Positions 1 to 7,080 of a DNA stretch of 7,080 bases are shown one piece after another; position 1 is the first letter of the stretch, and each line of letters opens with the position of its first letter. Both the position numbers and the translations under genes were made by a program. The notes beneath the pieces are model-generated. The model was given only the letters and a program-made list of their open reading frames with translations. It did not search any database and was not told where the DNA came from. The stretch is from an uncultured Chlamydiae bacterium. Lineage in GTDB: Bacteria > Chlamydiota > Chlamydiia > Chlamydiales > SM23-39. The stretch is taken from NCBI GenBank assembly GCA_903864395.1, contig CAIPFQ010000147.1:1-7080 (forward strand), in the 5' to 3' direction.

Positions 1-98
1 CCACTTTTGTTTTTGGTTTTGCTGTATATGCGATAGATTTAGGCATTGGCGGTCTCCTTAAGGCTGCAAATAGTTTATTTCAAGCGGTTTTCGGATAA
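1..98 (+). CDS. secE: SecE, preprotein translocase subunit (3' end only)
   Basis: The first full codon begins at base 3 and the frame runs to TAA at 96-98. It encodes about 31 residues: a hydrophobic start (TFVFGFAVYAID), then LGIGGLLKAANSLFQAVFG. This is the usual end of SecE, a final transmembrane helix followed by a short tail. SecE is the small essential membrane subunit of the SecYEG channel that exports proteins across the inner membrane. The identification rests on this helix-plus-tail pattern and on position immediately upstream of nusG, the standard bacterial order; the fragment alone is too short to identify by sequence. The gap to nusG is only 11 nt, so the two are almost certainly co-transcribed. 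The 5' part lies outside the window. Confidence 0.85.
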   Translation, partial: TFVFGFAVYAIDLGIGGLLKAANSLFQAVFG

Positions 99-109
99 GG
101 GAAGAAAAT

Positions 110-655
110 ATGCATAAGTGGTATGTCGTCCAAGTTTTTTCAGGACAAGAAAAAAAAGTGAAGCGTGCGATCGAGGAATTTTTGTCGGATGCGATCAAAG
201 AAGATATTTCTGAGATTTTAATTCCGAGCGAAAATATTTCTGAGGTGAAGCAGGGTCGACAAAAAATTAGCGAAAAGAAAATGTGGCCGGGCTACCTTCT
301 CGTGAAAATGCATTTAAGCGAAGATGCTTGGGCTTATGTCAAAGGGTCTTCTGGTGTGCTTGATTTTCTTGGCGGAGAAAAACCGACGCCTCTGACTGAA
401 AAAGAAGTCGCCGATATTATGAAAGAGCTCGAAGATAGGCAGAAAGGCGTTGTTCAGAAGCATAAAGTGGAAATTGGCGATAAAGTGAAAATCACGGATG
501 GTGTTTTCGTGAATTTTATCGGCACAGTCACAGAAGTGAATCATGAGAAGGGACGCCTTAGCGTTACTGTCTCTATTTTTGGGCGCGATACACGCGTCGA
601 CGATCTCGAATTCTGGCAGGTGGAACAGTCCACTGCGGAGAACTCGGGGGATTAA
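110..655 (+). CDS. nusG: Transcription termination/antitermination factor NusG
   Basis: A 181-residue protein of normal NusG length. The NGN domain covers about residues 1-110: WYVVQVFSGQEKKVK at 4-18, the conserved WPGYLLVKM at 59-67, and GVLDFLGG at 82-89. A linker leads to the C-terminal KOW domain at about 120-173, with the core IGDKVKITDGVFVNFIG at 122-138 and VSIFGRDTRVDDLEFWQVE at 154-172. In bacteria the NGN domain binds the clamp and protrusion of RNA polymerase, while the KOW domain contacts Rho or ribosomal protein S10, linking transcription to termination or translation. The KOW end is very close to the chlamydial form as I recall it. Start at 110 is preceded by the purine-rich AAGGGAAG at 97-104. 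The protein is intact and lies between secE and rplK, its standard place. Confidence 0.97.
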   Translation: MHKWYVVQVFSGQEKKVKRAIEEFLSDAIKEDISEILIPSENISEVKQGRQKISEKKMWPGYLLVKMHLSEDAWAYVKGSSGVLDFLGGEKPTPLTEKEVADIMKELEDRQKGVVQKHKVEIGDKVKITDGVFVNFIGTVTEVNHEKGRLSVTVSIFGRDTRVDDLEFWQVEQSTAENSGD

Positions 656-669
656 ACCGATGAGGAGAG

Positions 670-700
670 GGAATCCAGTCCTATAAAGGGGGAGGATTTC
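670..700 (+). promoter_or_regulatory. Candidate leader hairpin A upstream of rplK
   Basis: Bases 670-676 (GGAATCC) pair with 694-700 (GGATTTC), including one G-U pair. A small asymmetric internal loop (A677, G678 against A693) separates this from a short upper helix, 679-681 (TCC) with 690-692 (GGG), closed by loop 682-689. Two helices around an asymmetric loop is also the general form of known L1 operator RNAs, but no specific consensus was matched. A T-rich stretch (701-707) follows, so a weak attenuator is an alternative. The pairing was found by eye with no energy calculation. Confidence 0.35.
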
Positions 701-720
701 TTCGTTTGAACTCATAAGCG

Positions 721-738
721 GAAGGTCTTCGGATCTTC
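721..738 (+). promoter_or_regulatory. Candidate leader hairpin B with cUUCGg tetraloop, upstream of rplK
   Basis: GAAGGTC (721-727) pairs with GATCTTC (732-738), seven pairs with one G-U. The loop TTCG (728-731) is closed by C727-G732, which in RNA gives the unusually stable cUUCGg tetraloop. The hairpin ends seven bases before the rplK ribosome binding site at 745-749 and has no T run after it, so it does not look like a terminator. It may position a regulatory protein or affect ribosome access. It could also be a chance result of the local TCTTCGG repeat. Confidence 0.45.
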
Positions 739-755
739 GGCGATAAGGAAAGAGA

Positions 756-1184
756 ATGGCAAAAAAACTCGTTAAGCAGATTAAACTGCAAATACCTGCA
801 GGCAAAGCGAATCCAGCTCCGCCTATAGGGCCTGCGCTAGGTTCCGCAGGGGTCAATATTATGGCCTTTTGTAAGGAATTTAACGCCAAGACACAAGATA
901 GAGCAGGAGATGTTCTCCCTGTGGTCATCAATGTTTATAGTGATAAATCTTTTACTTTCATTTTGCGGCAGCCTCCTGTATCTCGCATGATTTTAAAAGA
1001 ACTGGGGATTGAATCGGGCTCTAAGGTGCCGAACCGCGATAAAGTGGGAAAAATGACCCGCACACAAGTGAATAAAATCGCTAAAGCTAAGGCTGAAGAC
1101 ATGCGTATTGTCTCTATAGAAGCGGCCGAGATGATGGTGATGGGAACGGCTCGCTCTATGGGCGTAGATATCGTGGAGGGTTAA
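756..1184 (+). CDS. rplK: 50S ribosomal protein L11
   Basis: A 142-residue protein, the usual L11 length. L11 binds the GTPase-associated centre of 23S rRNA with L10 and takes part in factor-dependent GTP hydrolysis; in many bacteria it is also needed for RelA activation. The N-terminal domain shows [20 protein letters not shown] (about residues 10-29), including the proline-rich helix region targeted by thiopeptide antibiotics. Next come [14 protein letters not shown] and the inter-domain segment [15 protein letters not shown]. The C-terminal rRNA-binding domain includes [19 protein letters not shown] and ends with the conserved [13 protein letters not shown]. The start at 756 has AAGGA at 745-749. 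Only one base separates its stop from the rplA start, so translation of the two is probably coupled. Confidence 0.98.
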   Translation: MAKKLVKQIKLQIPAGKANPAPPIGPALGSAGVNIMAFCKEFNAKTQDRAGDVLPVVINVYSDKSFTFILRQPPVSRMILKELGIESGSKVPNRDKVGKMTRTQVNKIAKAKAEDMRIVSIEAAEMMVMGTARSMGVDIVEG

Positions 1185-1185
1185 A

Positions 1186-1884
1186 ATGGCGCATCGATCA
1201 AAACGAATGAAAAAAATCGACGAGATGTTCGATTTGAATCAAAGCTACAAGCTAGAAGAGGCTGTCGCTTTGTTGCAAAAATGTCTTCCTGTGAAGTTTG
1301 ATCAATCGATCAATGCCGCTTTAAAAATCGGTGTCGATCCTAAAAAATCCGATCAGCTTGTCCGTGGGACAGTCTCGCTTCCTCATGGAACGGGGCAGAA
1401 AACGACCATTGTCGTCATCGTGAAGGGAGATAAAGCAAAAGAAGCTCTCGATGCAGGCGCTGATTTTGTCGGTTCGGATGACCTTTTAGAAAAAATTAAA
1501 GGGGGATGGACAGGATTTTCTGCTCTAATCTGTACACCAGATATGATGAGAGATCTTGGAAAACTCGGTAAAATTTTGGGTCCTAGAGGATTGATGCCAA
1601 CGCCGAAGGCGGGGACAGTCACTGCGGATGTGGCGAAGGCTGTGAAAGAAGTAAAAGCTGGAAAAATCGAATTTAAAGTCGATAAAACAGGCAACGTGAA
1701 TAACGCTGTCGGAAAGCTTTCTTTTAATAGCGCTCATTTAGTGGACAACCTTCGAGTGTATTTCCAAGCGATTTCTCGCTCTCGTCCAGCGAGTGCTAAG
1801 GGGAACTTTTTCCGATCGCTTTACCTTTCCTCGACGATGGGTCCTGGTTTGAAAATTGACTTACAGTCTTTGCAACTGGGATAA
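1186..1884 (+). CDS. rplA: 50S ribosomal protein L1
   Basis: A 232-residue protein of normal L1 length. L1 binds 23S rRNA helices 76-78, forms the mobile stalk that helps release E-site tRNA, and in many bacteria represses its own L11-L1 operon. The family signature is intact: [20 protein letters not shown] at about 125-144, plus [11 protein letters not shown] at 60-70 and [11 protein letters not shown] near the C-terminus. The ATG lies one base after the rplK stop, and GGAGG within the last rplK codons (1176-1180) serves as ribosome binding site. Two deviations are visible. The segment after GGW108 reads TGFS where most L1 proteins have a form like xDFD. The helix before RPASAKG reads [14 protein letters not shown] rather than the common NVEAL..AL.KAKP type. 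The frame is open throughout, so these look like lineage differences rather than decay. Confidence 0.97.
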   Translation: MAHRSKRMKKIDEMFDLNQSYKLEEAVALLQKCLPVKFDQSINAALKIGVDPKKSDQLVRGTVSLPHGTGQKTTIVVIVKGDKAKEALDAGADFVGSDDLLEKIKGGWTGFSALICTPDMMRDLGKLGKILGPRGLMPTPKAGTVTADVAKAVKEVKAGKIEFKVDKTGNVNNAVGKLSFNSAHLVDNLRVYFQAISRSRPASAKGNFFRSLYLSSTMGPGLKIDLQSLQLG

Positions 1885-1897
1885 AGGGGGATTTGAA
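1884..1897 (+). promoter_or_regulatory. Ribosome binding site that decides the rplJ start
   Basis: AAGGGGG at 1884-1890 lies seven bases before ATG 1898. It overlaps the last base of the rplA stop codon. The frame is open upstream to another ATG at 1856, but that one lies inside rplA, has no such site before it, and would add 14 residues unlike any L10 N-terminus. The start at 1898 is therefore preferred. Confidence 0.8.
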
Positions 1898-2395
1898 ATG
1901 AGAAAAGAAAAAGCACTCCTATTGAATGAAATCAAAGAAAAGATCGATGGATCTTCAGCAATGATTGTCACTCGCTATGAAAAACTAGAGCCGAATGTGT
2001 CTTGGAAACTGCGCGATCAGTTGACTAAGTCAGGGAGCTCTTTGGAAATTGTGCGCAAGCAGGTATTTCTTAAAGCGACCGCTAAGGCAGGTTTTGCGAT
2101 CGATGAGTCGCTTCTCGGTGGACATATCGGAGTGGTCTTTATCGATCAAGCCGATGCTATGCCCTCTACGAAGCTGATCTATAAGTTCTCTGAAGAGAAT
2201 GGAAAGATCTTCAAAGTGTTATGCGGGAAGGTCGAAGGAAAATTTGTTCCTGGAGCTGATTTAGAGATGCTGTCCAAACTTCCTGGACTCGATGGCATGC
2301 GAGCGATCCTGTTGGGGCTTTTTGTGTCGCCGATGTCCCAAATGTTGTCCGTTATGGAAGCTTTTATGGCCCCTGTAGAACAAAAAAATGAATGA
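1898..2395 (+). CDS. rplJ: 50S ribosomal protein L10
   Basis: A 165-residue protein in the normal L10 range. L10 anchors the ribosomal stalk: its N-terminal domain binds 23S rRNA next to L11, and its C-terminal helix carries dimers of L7/L12. The N-terminus MRKEKALLLNEIKEKIDGSS and the following strand AMIVTRYEKL fit the L10 pattern, as does LVxR-like IVRKQVFLKATAKAG. LSKLPGLDGMRAILLG leads into the C-terminal helix at about 130-160 (LLGLFVSPMSQMLSVMEAF), the expected L7/L12 dock. The stop is 21 nt before rplL. In E. coli the L10-L7/L12 complex represses its own translation through a leader. Here there is only a 13-nt gap upstream, so any such operator would have to lie inside rplA; I could not see one. 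Confidence 0.96.
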   Translation: MRKEKALLLNEIKEKIDGSSAMIVTRYEKLEPNVSWKLRDQLTKSGSSLEIVRKQVFLKATAKAGFAIDESLLGGHIGVVFIDQADAMPSTKLIYKFSEENGKIFKVLCGKVEGKFVPGADLEMLSKLPGLDGMRAILLGLFVSPMSQMLSVMEAFMAPVEQKNE

Positions 2396-2416
2396 AAAAT
2401 TGAGGAGAAAATTATC

Positions 2417-2806
2417 ATGAGTCAACATTTAGACGAAATCGTCGATAAGCTAAGCCTTCTTTCTGTGCTTGACATGGCGAAGCTTAAAGAAAAATTAGAA
2501 GAAAAATGGGGCGTTAAAGCAGCCGTGGCTGCAGTTGCAGCTCCTGCGGGCGTAGCTCCTGTAGCAGACGCCGCTTCGGAATCAACTGACTTCAAAGTTA
2601 TTTTAGAAGCTCCAATTCCTGATGACAAGAAGATTTCTGTCATTAAGGCAGTTCGCGAAGTAACAGGTCTCGGCTTGAAAGAAGCGAAAGACCTCGTTGA
2701 AGGAGCTCCAAAAGATTTAAAAGCTTCGTGCCCAAAAGCAGAAGCTGAAGAAATCAAGAAGAAAATCACAGCGGCGGGAGCAAAAGTTACACTCAAAGGT
2801 CTATAA
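2417..2806 (+). CDS. rplL: 50S ribosomal protein L7/L12
   Basis: A 129-residue protein, typical for the family. It is the multi-copy flexible stalk protein that recruits and stimulates elongation factors G and Tu. The N-terminal dimerisation domain (about 1-33, [27 protein letters not shown] in outline) binds L10. An Ala/Pro/Val-rich hinge follows (about 35-57). The globular C-terminal domain (58-129) contains the conserved [20 protein letters not shown] and VEGAPK segments that touch the factors, and ends [10 protein letters not shown]. The ATG at 2417 is preceded by GAGGAGA at 2402-2408. The gene is followed by a strong hairpin plus T run, consistent with the need for more L7/L12 than polymerase subunits. 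Confidence 0.98.
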   Translation: MSQHLDEIVDKLSLLSVLDMAKLKEKLEEKWGVKAAVAAVAAPAGVAPVADAASESTDFKVILEAPIPDDKKISVIKAVREVTGLGLKEAKDLVEGAPKDLKASCPKAEAEEIKKKITAAGAKVTLKGL

Positions 2807-2810
2807 AGAG

Positions 2811-2839
2811 TTGTAAATTTTTGCAGCAAATGCTATTGT
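2811..2839 (+). promoter_or_regulatory. Possible sigma-70-type promoter before rpoB
   Basis: TTGTAA (2811-2816) could be a -35 element and TATTGT (2834-2839) a -10 element, with the optimal 17-base spacer. An upstream TGC (2831-2833) gives an extended -10. Each hexamer matches four of six consensus bases. Transcription would begin near 2845-2847, at the foot of the terminator-like hairpin. Chlamydial sigma-66 promoters tolerate weak matches, and AT-rich gaps give such hits by chance, so this is tentative. Confidence 0.25.
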
Positions 2840-2843
2840 TTTT

Positions 2844-2889
2844 GTGCAGGAGCCACTTAGTTAGGTGGCTTCTGCGCTTATGTTTTTTT
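2844..2889 (+). terminator. Intrinsic terminator or attenuator between rplL and rpoB
   Basis: Bases 2844-2857 pair with 2864-2877 in an uninterrupted 14-pair stem (three G-U pairs) around a 6-base loop, TAGTTA at 2858-2863. A T-rich tail TTATG and seven Ts follows, ending at 2889. By eye this is the strongest RNA structure in the window and has the form of a Rho-independent terminator. The rpoB ribosome binding site (AGGAG, 2902-2906) begins only 12 bases after the T run and no strong promoter lies between, so partial read-through is likely. E. coli has a known attenuator at the equivalent place; equivalence here is inferred from position. Confidence 0.8.
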
Positions 2890-2915
2890 GAATCTGTTTC
2901 TAGGAGCGAGTATCC

Positions 2916-5900
2916 ATGTTAAAAAGCCCCCCAAAACGGGTGAGTTTCCGAGAGCGTGAAGAAATCATCGATCTCCCTAACCTGATCGAAATTCAGATCA
3001 AATCTTATAATCAATTTTTACAATCTCATCTTCTCCCCCATGAAAGAGAGAATATTGGATTGCAAGAAGTTTTTACAGAATTGTTTCCGATTAAATCGTA
3101 CGATGAGAAAACCTCTCTTGAATTTATTTCTTATAACCTTGGCGTTCCAAAATATTCCCCTGAAGAATGTATTCGCAGAGGGATTACATATAACGTAACC
3201 TTGAAAGTAAAATTCCGTCTCACGGATGAAACTGGGATCAAGGAAGAGGAAGTCTACATGGGAACCATCCCTGTTATGACGGATAAAGGAACTTTTATCG
3301 TGAATGGCGCTGAGCGCGTCATCGTTTCTCAACTGCATCGCTCTCCTGGCATTTCATTCGAGCAGGAAAGACATCCAAAAGGAATGATGATTTATTCATT
3401 CCGAATCATCCCTTATCGCGGAAGTTGGCTAGAAGCCTCTTTTGACACGAGCGATATGGTCTATATTTACATTGATCGAAAAAAACGACGCCGCAAAATT
3501 CTCGCTTCGACCTTTATTCGCACCTTAGGCTACTCTACCGACGCGGATATTTTGGAAGAATTCTTTGAAACAGTGAAGGTCAAAATCAAGACGGAAAAAG
3601 ATTTTGTCAAGCTGGTTGGAAAGATTTTAGCGGAAGATGTTGTCGAGGAGCAGACGGGTCTTGTTTTCGGAAAAGCGGGAGAAAAACTCACCACAGCCAT
3701 GTTAAAGAGGATGGTGGACGAGGGAATCCAGCAGGTTCGCGTTGCTGAAGAGGCGGACGAGACGCATCCTGTGATCAAGATGTTATCGAAAGACACGACC
3801 GATTCTTACGAATCGGCTCTGAAAGATTTCTATCGTAAAATTCGTCCTGGCGAGCCTCCAACACTTTCGAATGCCAGATCTGCGATTATGCGTCTATTCT
3901 TTGATCCGAAGCGCTACAATTTAGGGCGTGTCGGTCGTTATAAACTCAATCGCAAGATGGGGCTTGGCATTGCTGAAGAAGATATGAGTGTCGTGACTCT
4001 TCGCAAAGAGGATGTGATCTCCGCTCTAAAATATCTCATTCGCTTAAAAATGGGAGATGAACACGCACACGTAGACGATATTGACCATTTAGGGAACCGA
4101 CGGGTTCGATCAGTGGGGGAATTGATCCAAAATCAATGCCGCATTGGGTTGGCTCGTATGGAGAAGATCATTAAAGAGCGGATGAATCTGTTCGATTTCT
4201 CTTCGGATACGATGACTCCAGGAAAGATTGTCTCGGCGAAAGGGCTTGCGGGCGTATTGAAAGACTTTTTTGGACGCTCGCAGCTGTCTCAATTTATGGA
4301 TCAGACGAATCCGATTTCGGAGCTGACTCATAAACGACGCCTTTCTTGCTTAGGGCCAGGCGGTCTCAATCGGGAAAGAGCGGGCTTTGAAGTTCGCGAC
4401 GTTCACCCTTCCCATTACGGTCGCATTTGCCCGATTGAAACGCCTGAGGGGCCGAATATCGGACTGATTACTTCTTTATCCACGTTTGCCAAGATCAATG
4501 AGTTTGGGTTTATTGAAACGCCTTACCGGATTGTTCGCGAAGGGGTTGTGACGGATGAAATTGAGTACATGACGGCGGATCAAGAAGCGGATCTTATGAT
4601 TACGCAAGCCTCGACGCCTGTGGACAAGTTTAATATGTTCACCGATTCTCTTTGCTGGGCGCATCAGCGCGGCGAGCCGTTAGAAACGGAAACGTCTAAA
4701 GTTACGCATATGGACGTATCGTCAAAACAGCTCGTTTCGATTGTCGCAGGGCTTATTCCCTTCCTTGAGCACGACGACGCGAACCGCGCTTTGATGGGCT
4801 CGAACATGCAAAGGCAAGCCGTTCCTCTATTGAAGCCAGAGGCTCCGATTGTGGGAACAGGCCTTGAAGGGCGCTCAGCGCGCGACTCAGGGGCTGTTGT
4901 CGTAGCGATTGAGGACGGTGTAGTAGAGTATGTCGACGGCTTTAGAATCGTCGTAGCGCCAAAGGACAATCCTCTTAATAAGAGGACGTATGTTTTAAAA
5001 AAATTCATGCGCTCAAATAGCGGAAGCTGTGTCAATCAGACGCCTCTTTGTGATGTGGGCGATAAGATTTTGGCGGGAGATGTTTTGGCAGACGGTCCTG
5101 CGACGGACAAGGGCGAGATTGGCCTTGGCAAAAACGTTCTCGTCGCTTTCATGCCTTGGTGCGGATACAATTTTGAGGACGCGATCATCATTTCGGAAAA
5201 ATTGATCCGAGAGGATGCTTATACTTCCATTTATTTGGAAGAATTTGAATTAAGCGCTCGAGACACAAAGCTTGGAAAAGAAGAGATCACGAAGGACATT
5301 CCAAATGTTTCCGAAGAGATGTTAAAAGATCTTGGCGACGATGGTATTGTTCGCATTGGCGCGCCTGTTGAGCCTGGCACGATCCTTGTAGGAAAGATTA
5401 CGCCTAAGTCCGAGACGGAGCTATCTCCTGAAGAGAGACTTCTCCGTGCGATCTTTGGGGAAAAAGCGGCGGATGTAAAAGACGCTTCCCTCACCGCGCC
5501 TCCAGGAACTGAGGGTGTTGTGATGGATGTCAAGGTCTTTTCACGGCGCGATCGTCTCTCGAAAACAGATGACGAGTTGGTAGAAGAGGCGACTCGCATT
5601 AAAGATATCCATTCCGACTTTAAGACAAAGGAAGCGGAGTTGCAAACGGAGTTTCATGAAAAACTCGGGGCTCTTCTGCTCAATGAAAAAGCGCCCACTT
5701 CGATCATGCATCGCAAAAGTGGCGAGGTTTTGATTGAGGAAGGACAGCCCATTACGCAAGACATGCTAGAGCAGCTTGAGAGCGAAAAAGCAGAAGATCT
5801 GCTTATGAGCGATGGAGAGCTTTATGGGGAGCTAAAGAGAATTCTTCGAGAATTTGAATTGGCGTACTTAGCGTTGCAAACGCAGCATAAGGGCGAAATC

Positions 5901-6674
5901 GAGTTTATGCGCAAAGGCGATACAGATCTCGACCCGGGTGTCATTCGTCAGGTAAAAGTCTATGTGGCGACAAAGCGCAAACTCCAAGTGGGCGATAAAA
6001 TGGCGGGGCGTCACGGAAATAAGGGGGTTGTCGCTCGATTAGTTCCAGAGGCAGATGTTCCTTATTTGCCGAATGGCGATACGATTGAAATCATTTTAAA
6101 CCCCTTGGGCGTCCCTTCTCGTATGAATATGGGACAGCTTCTTGAGACGCATCTGGGTTATGCAGCGAAAAAAGCGGGCATTTATGTAAAGAGTCCTGTG
6201 TTTGAAGGGTTTCCAGAGGCAAAAATTTGGGAGATGATGAAGTCTCAAACAATGTTTGTCGATGGAAAGACCTATCTTTATGATGGACGCACAGGAGAGC
6301 GTTTTGACAACCGCGTGGTGGTCGGCTACATCTACATGATGAAACTGAGCCATTTGGTTGCTGATAAGATTCACGCTCGTTCGATAGGTCCTTATTCGCT
6401 TGTCACCCAGCAGCCGCTGGGAGGAAAGGCGCAGATGGGCGGTCAGCGTTTCGGGGAGATGGAAGTGTGGGCGCTTGAAGCGTATGGCGCTGCGCACCTT
6501 CTCCAAGAGATGATGACGGTAAAATCGGACGATGTCGCAGGGCGCACCCGAATTTATGAATCGATTGTGAAGGGAGAAAATACCCTTGTCGCTGGAACGC
6601 CCGAGTCGTTCAACGTATTGGTGAAGGAGATGCAAGGTCTTTGCCTCGATATCCGTACTGAATTTGTAAATTAA
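2916..6674 (+). CDS. rpoB: DNA-directed RNA polymerase subunit beta
   Basis: A complete 1252-residue beta subunit, the length known for chlamydial RpoB and shorter than the 1342 residues of E. coli. Beta forms one side of the active-site cleft and the rifampicin pocket. The N-terminal protrusion and lobes hold [30 protein letters not shown] and [12 protein letters not shown]. The rifampicin region is about 454-482 (SQLSQFMDQ from 455), followed by [18 protein letters not shown] and [20 protein letters not shown] has the acidic pair E754/D755 (E. coli E813/D814). [12 protein letters not shown] at 1026-1037 carries K1028 and K1036, matching E. coli K1065 and K1073. [20 protein letters not shown] begins at 1169. 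A Glu/Lys-rich helical insert lies at about 880-1000. The start is supported by AGGAG at 2902-2906. rpoC follows after 21 nt. Confidence 0.99.
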   Translation: MLKSPPKRVSFREREEIIDLPNLIEIQIKSYNQFLQSHLLPHERENIGLQEVFTELFPIKSYDEKTSLEFISYNLGVPKYSPEECIRRGITYNVTLKVKFRLTDETGIKEEEVYMGTIPVMTDKGTFIVNGAERVIVSQLHRSPGISFEQERHPKGMMIYSFRIIPYRGSWLEASFDTSDMVYIYIDRKKRRRKILASTFIRTLGYSTDADILEEFFETVKVKIKTEKDFVKLVGKILAEDVVEEQTGLVFGKAGEKLTTAMLKRMVDEGIQQVRVAEEADETHPVIKMLSKDTTDSYESALKDFYRKIRPGEPPTLSNARSAIMRLFFDPKRYNLGRVGRYKLNRKMGLGIAEEDMSVVTLRKEDVISALKYLIRLKMGDEHAHVDDIDHLGNRRVRSVGELIQNQCRIGLARMEKIIKERMNLFDFSSDTMTPGKIVSAKGLAGVLKDFFGRSQLSQFMDQTNPISELTHKRRLSCLGPGGLNRERAGFEVRDVHPSHYGRICPIETPEGPNIGLITSLSTFAKINEFGFIETPYRIVREGVVTDEIEYMTADQEADLMITQASTPVDKFNMFTDSLCWAHQRGEPLETETSKVTHMDVSSKQLVSIVAGLIPFLEHDDANRALMGSNMQRQAVPLLKPEAPIVGTGLEGRSARDSGAVVVAIEDGVVEYVDGFRIVVAPKDNPLNKRTYVLKKFMRSNSGSCVNQTPLCDVGDKILAGDVLADGPATDKGEIGLGKNVLVAFMPWCGYNFEDAIIISEKLIREDAYTSIYLEEFELSARDTKLGKEEITKDIPNVSEEMLKDLGDDGIVRIGAPVEPGTILVGKITPKSETELSPEERLLRAIFGEKAADVKDASLTAPPGTEGVVMDVKVFSRRDRLSKTDDELVEEATRIKDIHSDFKTKEAELQTEFHEKLGALLLNEKAPTSIMHRKSGEVLIEEGQPITQDMLEQLESEKAEDLLMSDGELYGELKRILREFELAYLALQTQHKGEIEFMRKGDTDLDPGVIRQVKVYVATKRKLQVGDKMAGRHGNKGVVARLVPEADVPYLPNGDTIEIILNPLGVPSRMNMGQLLETHLGYAAKKAGIYVKSPVFEGFPEAKIWEMMKSQTMFVDGKTYLYDGRTGERFDNRVVVGYIYMMKLSHLVADKIHARSIGPYSLVTQQPLGGKAQMGGQRFGEMEVWALEAYGAAHLLQEMMTVKSDDVAGRTRIYESIVKGENTLVAGTPESFNVLVKEMQGLCLDIRTEFVN

Positions 6675-7080
<406 letters not shown>

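Larger units (their letters stand above)
656..755 (+). promoter_or_regulatory. rplK leader region (100 nt, structured)
   Basis: This is one of the two gaps in the window longer than about 25 nt, and it sits directly upstream of L11-L1. In E. coli, L1 represses its own operon by binding the mRNA leader just before the L11 gene, so this is where such an operator would lie. The sequence shows two non-overlapping hairpins (670-700 and 721-738), then a good ribosome binding site AAGGA at 745-749, six bases before the rplK ATG. I could not match the L1-binding consensus confidently. I also saw no convincing -35/-10 pair. Calling it an L1 operator is inference from position and structure only. Confidence 0.4.

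Noticed and set aside
660..686. Tiny ORF ATG AGG AGA GGG AAT CCA GTC CTA TAA as a leader peptide before rplK
   Set aside because: There is no ribosome binding site ahead of its ATG, no run of regulatory codons, and such 8-codon frames occur by chance.
314..931. Open minus-strand frame (205 codons) across nusG, the leader and rplK
   Set aside because: It is antisense to conserved coding sequence on both sides, with no recognisable domain.
1856..1897. Upstream start for rplJ adding 14 residues ([14 protein letters not shown])
   Set aside because: It overlaps the end of rplA, lacks a ribosome binding site, and the extra residues do not resemble an L10 N-terminus. ATG 1898 has AAGGGGG at the right distance.
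2521..2580. Repetitive GCT/GCA/GTA-rich stretch in rplL
   Set aside because: This is the normal alanine/valine/proline hinge of L7/L12, not a DNA repeat element.
5840..5854. AATTCT-TCG-AGAATT hairpin inside rpoB
   Set aside because: Only six A/T-rich pairs within coding sequence, expected by chance.

Overview
The window is a stretch of the conserved secE-nusG-rplKAJL-rpoBC block, all on the + strand, from a member of the phylum Chlamydiae. The RpoB N-terminal region, the NusG C-terminal stretch 'SIFGR.TRVDDLEFWQVE' and the first 128 residues of RpoC follow the chlamydial forms as I remember them. RpoB length (1252 aa) also matches that group. The proteins differ from Chlamydia trachomatis at many positions and base composition looks like mid-40s % GC by eye. 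I therefore infer an environmental, amoeba-associated chlamydia (Waddlia/Parachlamydia-like) rather than Chlamydia itself. The family is a guess; the phylum is well supported.

Layout: 1-98 is the 3' end of secE (membrane subunit of the Sec translocon). 110-655 is nusG. 656-755 is a 100-nt leader with two candidate RNA hairpins. 756-1184 is rplK (L11), 1186-1884 rplA (L1), 1898-2395 rplJ (L10) and 2417-2806 rplL (L7/L12). 2807-2915 is a 109-nt gap with a strong 14-bp hairpin followed by a T run, plus a possible promoter just upstream. 2916-6674 is rpoB and 6696-7080 is the 5' end of rpoC, cut by the window edge. There is no gene-free stretch over 300 bases.

Functionally, NusG couples RNA polymerase to the ribosome. 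L11, L10 and L7/L12 build the GTPase-associated stalk of the 50S subunit, and L1 forms the opposite stalk at the E site. RpoB and RpoC form the catalytic core of RNA polymerase. The two gaps longer than about 25 nt (nusG-rplK and rplL-rpoB) are exactly where other bacteria tune ribosomal protein and polymerase synthesis separately, and both contain RNA structure here. I see no mobile element, CRISPR array, RNA gene, phage gene or novel accessory system. The window is core housekeeping sequence, and the points worth a second look are regulatory and residue-level.
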